Assembly (NCBI GenBank): GCA_017437165.1
Contig: JAFSBS010000205.1
Span: forward strand, 1 to 10,691
Direction of reading: 5' to 3'
Origin: Clostridia bacterium
Lineage (GTDB): Bacteria > Bacillota > Clostridia > Oscillospirales > Acutalibacteraceae
Length of the DNA stretch: 10,691 nucleotides
Each line of letters opens with the position of its first letter. Position 1 is the first letter of the stretch. Shown here in pieces: positions 1 to 6,686 of the stretch. The position numbers and the translations under genes are program-made. Below the pieces are notes generated by a model. The model did not search any database, had not been told where the DNA came from, and was given only the letters and a program-made list of their open reading frames with translations.

Positions 1-932
1 CAACAGATAATGATTATCAGGCAAATGAACTTTTAGACCAGAGGAATTTACTTCTTGATGAACTTTCAGGTTACTGTGATATTCATGTTACAGAAAATCT
101 TGATGGTACAATAGATGTTGATATTGGTGACCACAACGCAATCGACGGCGTTAAGTACAATGTTCTTAATCTTTATCAGAATCAGGATGGTACAGTTGCT
201 GTTACCTGGAGTGATACAGGTAAGAATGTAGGTCTTACAGGTGGTACAATTCACGCTTATATGGAATTCCTTAATGGTCGTGGACCTTGTATGCAGAGTG
301 GTAACGAAACTGCTTCAAACGGTCTTATGTACTATCGCGACAGAATAGATTCAATTGCAAGTGCGTTTGCAAGAATTGCAAATAATGCAATTCCTGAATA
401 TGATGAAACAACAGGTCAGCCAAAAGTTGATGCAGAAGGCAGAACAGTTTATAAAGTTTTACTTGCTGCAAAAACCGAAAGCGGTAAGACAAACTCTAAA
501 GCACCTGTTACTGCAGCAAATATTTCTCTTAGTGATGAATGGGTAAATAATGCGGCAGGTTACTTTATCTACAACAGAGCAGAAACAATTGAAGATTATG
601 CTTCTAATTTAGCATCTGCACTTATTGAAGATAAATTTACATTTGAGGCTTATGGAGAAACTTTCACAGGTACATTTGCTGAATACGAAATCGACTTTTT
701 AGGAAAACTCGGTACAGAAATCAGTTTCCAGGAAGGCAGACACGATGCTACTGAACTTGTTGCAAATGATTTCCAGGGTCAGAGGGATTCTATATCAGCA
801 GTTTCATCTGATGAAGAAGCAGCAGATATGATCGTTTACCAGAAAGCGTATGAAGCAGCATCCCGTTTAATGACTGCAATGGATGATTTGTTAGATACAA
901 TCATAAACAGAATGGGTCGAGTAGGACTTTAA
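1..932 (+). CDS. flgK: Flagellar hook-associated protein 1 (FlgK), C-terminal part
   Basis: FlgK is the first hook-filament junction protein, exported through the flagellar type III apparatus and assembled on the hook tip before FlgL. The reading frame is already open at the left edge (first complete codon at 3) and gives 309 residues, so the start lies outside the window. The visible N-terminal end carries the FlgK signature ANELLDQRN followed by LLLDELS (about residues 7-22 of the fragment). In the middle, AANISLSDEW matches the family's conserved segment before the C-terminal domain. The C-terminus (DEEAADMIVYQKAYEAASR, then a hydrophobic helix) is the coiled D0 segment shared by FlgK, FlgE and FlgG. 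An ATG at 261 is internal and should not be taken as the start. flgL begins 17 bases downstream, as in Bacillus and Clostridium. Identification is firm; only the length of the missing part is unknown. Confidence 0.95.
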   Translation, partial: TDNDYQANELLDQRNLLLDELSGYCDIHVTENLDGTIDVDIGDHNAIDGVKYNVLNLYQNQDGTVAVTWSDTGKNVGLTGGTIHAYMEFLNGRGPCMQSGNETASNGLMYYRDRIDSIASAFARIANNAIPEYDETTGQPKVDAEGRTVYKVLLAAKTESGKTNSKAPVTAANISLSDEWVNNAAGYFIYNRAETIEDYASNLASALIEDKFTFEAYGETFTGTFAEYEIDFLGKLGTEISFQEGRHDATELVANDFQGQRDSISAVSSDEEAADMIVYQKAYEAASRLMTAMDDLLDTIINRMGRVGL

Positions 933-949
933 GAAAGGGTGAATAAGCA

Positions 950-1978
950 ATGAGAGTTGCAGATAAAACAACGCAAAGAAACTATATAAAATATCTCAAC
1001 AAAGCAAGAAATGACTATGCTGAAACTAATATGAAAATTGCTTCAGGTAACCGTTTCATTAAGTTGTCAGACGATGTTTCTGCAGGTACAAGAATGCTTA
1101 ACTCAAGAGTTGAACTTTTCAAATCAGAAAAGCAACTTTCAAACGTTCAGGCTATAAACAGTGAATTTAAAGCGGTTGAAGATTCAATGATGTCAATGAA
1201 TGATGTTCTTAATGAGATTATCGGTACAAAACTTATTAAGGCATCTTCAGAAACTGCAGGTGATACCGGCCGTGTTACAATTGCTGCGGAACTTAAATCT
1301 ATGAAAGAGGAACTTATTCAGTTCGCAAATATGAAGTTTGCTACTAAATATCCTTTTGGTGGTTCTACTGCAAAAGTTGCACCATTCTCCTTGAGTGATG
1401 ATGGTAAACTTCTTTACAATGGTATTGATGTTGATTCTGTTAAGCAAAGAACAGATGGTACACGATACTATGTTGATGAAAATGGTGTTGAGCAAGAAAT
1501 TGCAAAAGATAACCCGTTATTTATAGATATAGGATTAGGTGTTCGTGTTGATGGTAATTCATTCAACTCCGTTTCAGGTTTTGAAGCATCTTTTTCAGGT
1601 CTTCAGATTTTAGGTTTCGGTGTTGATGAAGAAACCGGCAATTCAAATAATATTATTAACCTTATAACAGAAATTGAAGATAAGTTAATAAATTATGACC
1701 CTGATAAATTCCATGAACTTCAGGATCACCTTGTAGCACGAGTTGATATTTTCAGAACAAATCTTACAGATATGGGTGCTAAAACAAATTTCCTTGACAC
1801 GATGGAAACAAGACTTCAAAATCAGGTTGATAACTACAAGTTCAGAATTGACGAACTTGTTGGTATAAATGATGCAGAAGAAGCAACAAATCAGTCAATG
1901 AATGACTACATTTTAAAAGCAGTTATTCAGATGGGTTCACAGATACTTCCTGTTTCATTATGGGATTATTTAAGATAA
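950..1978 (+). CDS. flgL: Flagellar hook-associated protein 3 (FlgL), flagellin-like junction protein
   Basis: FlgL is the second junction protein, placed between FlgK and the flagellin filament. The product has 342 residues. The N-terminal helix has the flagellin-type pattern, with IASGNRF and LSDDVSAG at about residues 30-46 (the equivalent of flagellin's SGxRI...DDxAG). The C-terminal helix ends in QMGSQILPVSLWDYLR, matching the family ending QxGAKILQPSLLDFL. The middle (about 140-240) is the less conserved surface domain. The start at 950 follows a GAAAGGGTG ribosome-binding site at 933-941. It is a separate gene from true flagellin because it lacks the flagellin C-terminal motif and sits directly after flgK. 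A 79-base gap with a hairpin follows before the next gene. Confidence 0.94.
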   Translation: MRVADKTTQRNYIKYLNKARNDYAETNMKIASGNRFIKLSDDVSAGTRMLNSRVELFKSEKQLSNVQAINSEFKAVEDSMMSMNDVLNEIIGTKLIKASSETAGDTGRVTIAAELKSMKEELIQFANMKFATKYPFGGSTAKVAPFSLSDDGKLLYNGIDVDSVKQRTDGTRYYVDENGVEQEIAKDNPLFIDIGLGVRVDGNSFNSVSGFEASFSGLQILGFGVDEETGNSNNIINLITEIEDKLINYDPDKFHELQDHLVARVDIFRTNLTDMGAKTNFLDTMETRLQNQVDNYKFRIDELVGINDAEEATNQSMNDYILKAVIQMGSQILPVSLWDYLR

Positions 1979-2017
1979 TAAGAGGCAAAAACAAAAATTA
2001 AATGGATTTAATTTTCA

Positions 2018-2033
2018 GGTGATTTTATTCACC
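2018..2033 (+). promoter_or_regulatory. Small hairpin in the leader of the DUF6470 gene
   Basis: GGTGA (2018-2022) and TCACC (2029-2033) form a perfect 5-bp stem with the 6-base loop TTTTAT. It ends eight bases before a GGA-rich ribosome-binding site. There is no following U-run, so it is not a terminator. It may shape access to the ribosome-binding site or be incidental; a stem this short has some chance probability. Confidence 0.35.
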
Positions 2034-2040
2034 ATATTCT

Positions 2041-2052
2041 AGGAGGAAGGGA
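2041..2052 (+). promoter_or_regulatory. Strong GGA-repeated ribosome-binding site of the DUF6470 gene
   Basis: AGGAGGAAGGGA lies 5 bases before the ATG at 2058. It is a near-perfect anti-16S complement and fixes the start. It contains three GGA triplets (2042, 2045, 2050), with a fourth at 2004-2006. GGA at a ribosome-binding site is the core of known CsrA targets, and csrA is encoded two genes downstream, so CsrA control is possible but not shown. Confidence 0.6.
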
Positions 2053-2057
2053 TTTAA

Positions 2058-2660
2058 ATGCAAGTTATCGAAATTAAGACTACACCCGGTAAATACGAAT
2101 TAGAAGTAACACCTGCAAAGTTGGAGTACGATAACGATACTATTCGTGATATGCAAGTGCAGACTACCCCATCTACACTTAAAATTGATGCGAAAAATAT
2201 TTCTGTAAAAATAGATAGTTATGAAAGCCGTAAATCTATCGGTTTAATGACTATGGGTGACAGAATCAGTTACGAGGCAAATCGTGGCAAACAACATATA
2301 GCAGAAAAAACAAGAGAATATGTTGATATTGGTAAACAGATTTCAAAAGTAAACGAAGGTGCAAATATTCCAAGTATTATTGCCCAGAAGAGGATAAATG
2401 AAGGTACAACACACCTTGTTACAGCTTTCTTCCCAAGTGTTGGTCCTAATATTTCATGGGAGCCAAATGACCTTAATATGGAATATACACCAACTGAACT
2501 TGATATTAACTGGCAGGAACTTGATCGTTCAATGACTTACATTGCAGGCAGTGTAAAATTCAATGTTGTTCAGAGAGCAAGTGTTGATATTGAATATGTT
2601 GGAGGACCTAACTACTTCCCGAAAAGTTCAGACCCAAATCATGAAGCTGATGCAGAATAA
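2058..2660 (+). CDS. DUF6470 family protein (YviE-like), flagellar-locus protein of unknown role
   Basis: This 200-residue protein lies between flgL and fliW, exactly where Bacillus subtilis carries yviE, and its sequence pattern fits the DUF6470 family. It has no signal peptide or membrane segment, so it is probably cytoplasmic. The N-terminal third is rich in alternating, strand-like residues. It contains a recurring TP-x-x-L-x-[IY]-[DN] motif: TPGKYELE at 9-16, TPAKLEYD at 18-25, TPSTLKID at 37-44 and TPTELDIN at 144-151. The centre (about 60-115) looks helical and charged, with GDRISYEANRGKQHI and IAQKRINEG segments. The C-terminus is strand-like again, ending in an acidic tail (SDPNHEADAE). 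The molecular role is unknown; conserved synteny with fliW and csrA suggests a part in flagellin homeostasis or export, which is inference. The start is fixed by AGGAGGAAGGGA just upstream. Confidence 0.8.
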   Translation: MQVIEIKTTPGKYELEVTPAKLEYDNDTIRDMQVQTTPSTLKIDAKNISVKIDSYESRKSIGLMTMGDRISYEANRGKQHIAEKTREYVDIGKQISKVNEGANIPSIIAQKRINEGTTHLVTAFFPSVGPNISWEPNDLNMEYTPTELDINWQELDRSMTYIAGSVKFNVVQRASVDIEYVGGPNYFPKSSDPNHEADAE

Positions 2661-2661
2661 T

Positions 2662-2679
2662 CTGAAATAAAAATTTCAG
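2662..2679 (+). other. AT-rich hairpin between the DUF6470 gene and fliW
   Basis: CTGAAAT (2662-2668) pairs perfectly with ATTTCAG (2673-2679) around an AAAA loop. It begins directly after the stop codon at 2658-2660 and no U-run follows (TAGTTCGG), so it is unlikely to stop transcription. It may be an RNA-processing or stability element, or chance in AT-rich sequence. Confidence 0.3.
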
Positions 2680-2713
2680 TAGTTCGGTTTAACAAACACA
2701 AGGAGTTCTAAAT

Positions 2714-3136
2714 ATGATTTATAAAACAAGAGACTTTGGTGAAAGAGAAATTCCGGATTCAAAGGTAATTATTTTCAAACAACCAATTTTTGGTTTTGAC
2801 GATTATAAAAGATATACATTGATTTTCGATGAAGAGATTGGTGAGCAAATTGTATGGTTGCAGTCTCTTGAAGAACCAAGTCTTTGTTTCTTATTATTTA
2901 ACCCCTCACAGTTTGAAGATTTTTATAAACCTGAAATAACCGAAGAAAATGAAAAACTTCTTGGTACAGGTGATTATGTCTGTTGGACAGTTCTTTCTTT
3001 AAAGGAAGATTTTGAAGCTTCAACTGTAAATCTTAAAAGTCCTGTTATTATAAACAGCACAACAGGTGTTGCCGCACAAATACTTTTAGAGCAGGATTAC
3101 CCCGTAAGACATCCTATTATGGAGGGGGCAAAATAA
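2714..3136 (+). CDS. fliW: Flagellar assembly factor FliW (CsrA antagonist)
   Basis: FliW is a small cytoplasmic beta-barrel protein that binds either flagellin or CsrA. When flagellin is exported, freed FliW sequesters CsrA allosterically and relieves translational repression of flagellin mRNA (established in Bacillus). The 140-residue product has the usual length. It shows the family blocks FKQPIFGFDDYKRYTL at 21-36, WLQSLEEPSLCFLLFNP at 48-64, and the C-terminal NLKSPVIINSTTGVAAQ with YPVRHPI at 106-135. The start at 2714 follows AAGGAG (2699-2704). The stop is separated by one base from the csrA start, so the antagonist and its target are tightly coupled. The last codons of fliW also form the csrA ribosome-binding site. 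Confidence 0.95.
   Translation: MIYKTRDFGEREIPDSKVIIFKQPIFGFDDYKRYTLIFDEEIGEQIVWLQSLEEPSLCFLLFNPSQFEDFYKPEITEENEKLLGTGDYVCWTVLSLKEDFEASTVNLKSPVIINSTTGVAAQILLEQDYPVRHPIMEGAK
3120..3128 (+). promoter_or_regulatory. csrA ribosome-binding site inside the 3' end of fliW
   Basis: TGGAGGGGG, 9 bases before the csrA ATG at 3138, is a strong Shine-Dalgarno sequence coded within the last residues of FliW (MEGAK). The embedded GGA makes it a plausible site for CsrA autoregulation. The sequence shows the overlap; the autoregulation is inference. Confidence 0.65.
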
Positions 3137-3137
3137 T

Positions 3138-3386
3138 ATGTTATTATTAACAAGAAAAGAAGGCGAATCTTTAATTATTGAAGTTGAAGGCCTTAAAGAA
3201 CCAATTGAATTAAAAGTTGTTGATATAAACAATCAGGTAAGGATCGGCGTTACTGCATCAAAGGAATGTAAAATCTGGCGTGAAGAATTATATCAGACAA
3301 TACAAGCCAATAAACAGGCTGCAACAGTAACATCCGCTTTACCAAAAGCAAATCTCAAATCTATGGTTCAGAAACTTAATAAATGA
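3138..3386 (+). CDS. csrA: Carbon storage / translational regulator CsrA
   Basis: CsrA is a small dimeric RNA-binding protein that binds GGA motifs at ribosome-binding sites. In Gram-positive flagellates it mainly represses flagellin translation and is held in check by FliW. The 82-residue product has the family landmarks LLLTRKEGES at 2-11 (strand 1), QVRIGV at 33-38 and WREELY at 47-52, with R48 equivalent to the RNA-contacting Arg44 of Escherichia coli. It differs from textbook CsrA in three ways. The strand 1-2 turn is about four residues longer (EVEGLKEP, 15-22). The usual APK segment is ASK, and the usual His before the key Arg is Trp47. A C-terminal extension (about 60-82) is present, as in other CsrA proteins that work with FliW. 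It starts one base after the fliW stop. Confidence 0.95.
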   Translation: MLLLTRKEGESLIIEVEGLKEPIELKVVDINNQVRIGVTASKECKIWREELYQTIQANKQAATVTSALPKANLKSMVQKLNK

Positions 3387-3410
3387 AAATAAGAAAGGGG
3401 TGTTATCGGT

Positions 3411-3887
3411 ATGTCACAGATTTATGAGGATGTAATCGGTTACCTCCGAGAAAAAACAGCGCTTTTAAGCGAAATAGAAAAAATTACTGATTCAATGGCA
3501 GTTGTTCCACAAGAGGAACTTTTAGCGTGTACTGAAAAACGTGGCGAATTGGTAGATAAAATTAAAATCATTGATGATAAACTCAGAGAGTTTGCAGGAA
3601 TGGATAACGATGTAAGGAATGTTCTCAATAATGCTTGTGAAAAAGACGATTTAACACCAGAACTTTCTAAAATATATATCGAAGTTCTTGCAGTAAATGC
3701 TGTGTTAAACAGAATAAACAGTAACGATGATGTTATAAAAAACAGAATTCAGTACGAAAAAGAAAAGATTTTAAATAAAATACAGACTTTTAATCAGGGT
3801 GGCGAAGCTGCTACTCAAAGGTACTATAAATCTGTTCACGGTACAAGTTTTGCAACAGTAAATGTTTCAAGAGATATTAAAATATAA
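3411..3887 (+). CDS. Small coiled-coil protein upstream of fliD, probable flagellar export chaperone (FlgN/FliT-like)
   Basis: The 158-residue product is mostly alpha-helical and highly charged, with no signal peptide, membrane segment or catalytic motif. Residues about 5-30, 36-65 and 95-125 show heptad-like hydrophobic spacing, and TEKRGELVDKIKIIDDKL in the second helix resembles the helical pattern of FlgN/FliT-type chaperones. FlgN escorts FlgK and FlgL, and FliT escorts FliD. Both client sets are encoded here (flgK-flgL upstream, fliD 32 bases downstream), and no other flgN or fliT candidate is visible, which supports the assignment by context. The C-terminal tail (GTSFATVNVSRDIKI) looks less ordered and could be a client-binding or regulatory end. 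The start at 3411 follows AAGAAAGGGG (3391-3400). Sequence similarity is weak, so I give no gene symbol. Confidence 0.6.
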   Translation: MSQIYEDVIGYLREKTALLSEIEKITDSMAVVPQEELLACTEKRGELVDKIKIIDDKLREFAGMDNDVRNVLNNACEKDDLTPELSKIYIEVLAVNAVLNRINSNDDVIKNRIQYEKEKILNKIQTFNQGGEAATQRYYKSVHGTSFATVNVSRDIKI

Positions 3888-3919
3888 TCTTATGATTACT
3901 AACAAAAGGAGTTGTTTTT

Positions 3920-5848
3920 ATGAACGTTAATTCAACATCTTCAGTAAGTTCAAATAATGGTTTTTCAGGTATGATTTCCGGTATGGATACCGATAGTTTA
4001 GTTGAAAAATTATTATCAGGTACTCAATCAAAAATAGATAAACAAAAAGGTTTAAAAACACAAACTGAATGGAAAATTGAAAACTACCGTGATGTTATAA
4101 CACAAATCAATAGTTTTTCAACAAAATATTTCAACACATCATACGGTGCAAGTACTAAAAACAATTTGGCTTCTTCTGCATTCTTTAATGCGATGACATC
4201 TAAAGTTACAGGCGGAAATGCAGTTAAAATTATATCTTCTGCAGCAGGTGCTTCTACAGAAGATATGAATATCATAGTAAAACAACTTGCTTCTAAAGCT
4301 AAACTCTCATCTTCTGTTAACGTAAGTGGTGAGTCAGTACTTAAGGGTGGCAAGGTTAATATTGACCAAATCAAATCAGTAATTGATTCAAATGGTGAAT
4401 TTACATTTACTCTTTCATTAGATGGTGCTCAGAAAGCAATCACTCTTAAGAAAGAAGATATAATGGATGCTGATGGAAACATAACTGAAGATGCTGTTAT
4501 AAGCGCTTTGGAAACAGAAGTTTCACAGAAATTCGGCGGTTATGTAAAAGTAAATGTAGCTGAAGTTGACGGTGCTAAAAATTTAAGTTTAGCAATCGAT
4601 TTCAATGGTGAAAAAGGTCACGAATTAAGAATTACAGGTTCTAATGCTTCTGCATTTGGTTTTGAACCGGGTTCTTCAACAAGAATCAGTACTTCTTCAA
4701 AGTTAAGTGAGTTAGGTCTCACAGGTGACAGTTTCTCATTTGAGATAAACGGCGAGAAATTCTCATTTACAAAAGATAATACTGTAGCAGAAGTAATCAG
4801 CGCTATAAATAAGAGCGATGCGGGTGTAAAACTTTCATACTCTTCAATTTCTGATTCATTCTCAATGGAAGCAGTTGAGTCAGGTTCAAAATTCGGAATC
4901 AGCATTACAGAAACTTCAGGAGATTTCTTATCAAAGATTTTCGGAAGTGACAAATTTGAGAATGGTGCATTAAAGTCTGATGCGGTAGTTGCAGGACAAG
5001 ATGCAATTGTATCTATAAATGGTAATGAATTCTCAAGAACCTCAAATAATTTTACAATTGATGGTATTACATTACAACTTACTGATGTAAGCGCACAGAA
5101 ATTAGATGCAAATGGCAATGTAATTGGTTATGAAGAGTCAAAAGTCACAACAGAACGCGATACAGAGGCTATTTTCAATACAATTAAATCTTTTGTTGAA
5201 GATTATAACAAAATGATTGAAAAACTTAATGAATATGTTTACGCAGAACCTACATATCGTAAATATGCGCCTCTTACAGATGCACAAAGAGATGAAATGA
5301 CTGAAAGCCAGATTGAAAAATGGGAAGAAAAGTCAAAACAGGGTCTTCTTTATGGTGACTCAACAATCCGTAACTTCCTTCAGAATATGAGAAGTGCTCT
5401 TTATACTAAATCAACAACATCAAAAGTTGCTCTTTATGATATTGGTATTGAAACATCAAGCAATAAAGAAGACAGAGGTAAACTCGTTATTGATGAAGAA
5501 GCTCTTAAAAAAGCACTTTCAACAAATATTGAAGAAGTTGAAAAATTATTTGTTGGTACAAACGGACTTGCAAGTAAACTTACCGGTATTATGGACAGAG
5601 CAGCTAAAGTAAGTGCCGCAGACCCTGGTGAGTTAGTTCGTATTGCGGGTGCTAAAGAGTCAAAAGCTACACAGACGCAGTCAACTCTTTATAATGAACT
5701 TAAAAGAATTGATGACAGAATTTCAATTCTTAATACAAGATATAACAAAGAAAAAGATAGATATTGGAAGCAATTTAATGCTATGGAAACTATCATTTCT
5801 AACTATAGTTCACAGAGTGCATATTTAGGACAACAATTTACCTATTGA
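3920..5848 (+). CDS. fliD: Flagellar filament cap protein FliD (hook-associated protein 2)
   Basis: FliD forms the oligomeric cap at the filament tip and promotes folding of exported flagellin subunits. The 642-residue product is clearly longer than the roughly 470-500 residues of the Escherichia coli and Bacillus proteins. The N-terminal FliD domain is evident from SGMISGMDTDSLVEKLLSG (17-34) and TEWKIENYRDVI (49-60). The C-terminal domain has VEDYNKMIEKLNEYV (426-440), PLTDAQRDEMTE with EKWEEKSKQGLL (451-477), ALYDIGIETSS (504-513) and the terminal YWKQFNAMET...SQSAYLGQQF (615-640). The extra length lies in the Ser/Thr-, Asp- and Gly-rich middle (about 100-410), the exposed and variable part of FliD. 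The ATG at 3920 follows AAAAGGAG (3903-3910). It is followed by fliS, as in most Firmicutes. Confidence 0.96.
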   Translation: MNVNSTSSVSSNNGFSGMISGMDTDSLVEKLLSGTQSKIDKQKGLKTQTEWKIENYRDVITQINSFSTKYFNTSYGASTKNNLASSAFFNAMTSKVTGGNAVKIISSAAGASTEDMNIIVKQLASKAKLSSSVNVSGESVLKGGKVNIDQIKSVIDSNGEFTFTLSLDGAQKAITLKKEDIMDADGNITEDAVISALETEVSQKFGGYVKVNVAEVDGAKNLSLAIDFNGEKGHELRITGSNASAFGFEPGSSTRISTSSKLSELGLTGDSFSFEINGEKFSFTKDNTVAEVISAINKSDAGVKLSYSSISDSFSMEAVESGSKFGISITETSGDFLSKIFGSDKFENGALKSDAVVAGQDAIVSINGNEFSRTSNNFTIDGITLQLTDVSAQKLDANGNVIGYEESKVTTERDTEAIFNTIKSFVEDYNKMIEKLNEYVYAEPTYRKYAPLTDAQRDEMTESQIEKWEEKSKQGLLYGDSTIRNFLQNMRSALYTKSTTSKVALYDIGIETSSNKEDRGKLVIDEEALKKALSTNIEEVEKLFVGTNGLASKLTGIMDRAAKVSAADPGELVRIAGAKESKATQTQSTLYNELKRIDDRISILNTRYNKEKDRYWKQFNAMETIISNYSSQSAYLGQQFTY

Positions 5849-5884
5849 TTTTTTTTGAGAAATAGTATAAAATGAGGGTGTATT

Positions 5885-6283
5885 ATGGTAAATAATCCGT
5901 ACCAACAGTACTCACAGCAGTACAAACAACAATCTGTTATGTCTATGACTGCTGTAGAAATGCTTACTGCATTGTACGATGCGGCTATGAAAGATTTTGA
6001 ATTAGCAAAAATTGCAAATGAAAAGAATGATATTCAGGGGATAAATAAAAATCTCCAGAAAGTACAAGCGATTTTCAGATATTTAAGAAGTAATCTTGAC
6101 TTCAAGTATGATATATCTAAAAATCTTGACCAACTTTATGAATATTTTTTGAATGTTGCAATTCAGGCTAACATCAAAAAAGATTTTTCACAGATTGATG
6201 AGGTTATTGCAATGATTAAAGAACTTCGCGATACCTATGTTCAAGCTGACAAAATAGCACGTACAACAGGTGCAGGTGCGTAA
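5885..6283 (+). CDS. fliS: Flagellin export chaperone FliS
   Basis: FliS binds the C-terminal disordered end of flagellin in the cytoplasm, prevents premature polymerisation and delivers it to the export gate. The 132-residue, all-helical product has the family pattern: NPYQQYSQQ at 4-12, SVMSMTAVEMLTALYDAAM at 17-35, the NLQKVQAIFRYLRSNLD helix at about 56-72, NLDQLYEYFLNVAIQAN at about 80-96 and a last helix ending in ELRDTYV. Length is normal for the family. The start follows GAGGGTG (5874-5880), which is close to the ATG. It is coupled to fliD by a 36-base gap containing eight Ts but no hairpin. Confidence 0.95.
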   Translation: MVNNPYQQYSQQYKQQSVMSMTAVEMLTALYDAAMKDFELAKIANEKNDIQGINKNLQKVQAIFRYLRSNLDFKYDISKNLDQLYEYFLNVAIQANIKKDFSQIDEVIAMIKELRDTYVQADKIARTTGAGA

Positions 6284-6315
6284 TCAAATTTTAACTGATT
6301 TAAGGGAGAACTACT

Positions 6316-6675
6316 ATGTTTTTCAATTCTTATGATTTTAAATTGCTTGAAGCGGGTACAAATTTAGCCTGGACAAAGCAAGAACTTCATATGCAGAATA
6401 TAGCCAATGTTGAAACACCTGGTTATAAAGCGAAACAACTTGATTTTGTTAATGTTTTAAGTGAAGAAAGAAGAAACGTTACTGCACAGAACATTATTGA
6501 AACCCAGGTTGTTGATGATGAATCTGCGTCAACACGCTCTGACGGTAACAATGTTAATATGGAAAAAGAGAGCATTGAGCTTTATAAGTCTTATGCTCAG
6601 TACAGTATGTTATTAACAAAGGTTAAATCAGAATTCGATAAATTCGGATATGTATTGAACAGTAGTATTAAATAA
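6316..6675 (+). CDS. flgB: Flagellar basal-body rod protein FlgB
   Basis: FlgB is a proximal rod subunit of the basal body, exported by the flagellar apparatus and placed near the MS ring. The product has 119 residues, slightly shorter than usual. It carries the rod/hook signature QNIANVETPGYKAKQLDF at 27-44 and a C-terminal helix with NVNMEKESIELYKSYAQYS, where FlgB proteins have a conserved D-x-N-M-E-x-E segment. The ATG at 6316 follows AAGGGAGAA (6302-6310). The stop codon overlaps the flgC ribosome-binding site, indicating translational coupling. In many Firmicutes flgB opens the long fla/che operon; here it lies at the end of the late-gene cluster after fliS. Confidence 0.95.
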   Translation: MFFNSYDFKLLEAGTNLAWTKQELHMQNIANVETPGYKAKQLDFVNVLSEERRNVTAQNIIETQVVDDESASTRSDGNNVNMEKESIELYKSYAQYSMLLTKVKSEFDKFGYVLNSSIK

Positions 6676-6686
6676 GGAGTTTAATT

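Noticed and set aside
261..263. ATG at 261 as the start of a separate 223-residue gene
   Set aside because: The same frame is open to the left edge and carries the FlgK signature LLDQRN, so the ATG is internal.
1247..1495. Minus-strand open frame inside flgL
   Set aside because: Antisense shadow of a well-supported gene with no recognisable domain.
1979..2057. SigD (sigma-28) promoter before the DUF6470 gene or elsewhere in the flagellar cluster
   Set aside because: No TAAA with a correctly spaced GCCGATAT-like box was found in the gaps between genes.
4618..5118. Minus-strand open frame of 166 codons inside fliD
   Set aside because: It lies wholly within a clear fliD coding region, has a Ser/Leu-rich composition expected of an antisense frame, and has no convincing ribosome-binding site or family.
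5394..5828. Two short plus-strand frames in the fliD 3' region
   Set aside because: They overlap conserved FliD C-terminal coding sequence in another frame and have Lys/Leu-rich low-information products.
5849..5856. Run of eight Ts after the fliD stop as a terminator
   Set aside because: There is no stable stem before it, and fliS follows within 36 bases in the usual operon order.
5845..5873. Promoter-like TTGATT, 17 bases, TAAAAT before fliS
   Set aside because: Transcription would begin near 5880, inside or after the fliS ribosome-binding site and only about five bases before the ATG, so it would give an almost leaderless mRNA. More likely chance in AT-rich sequence.
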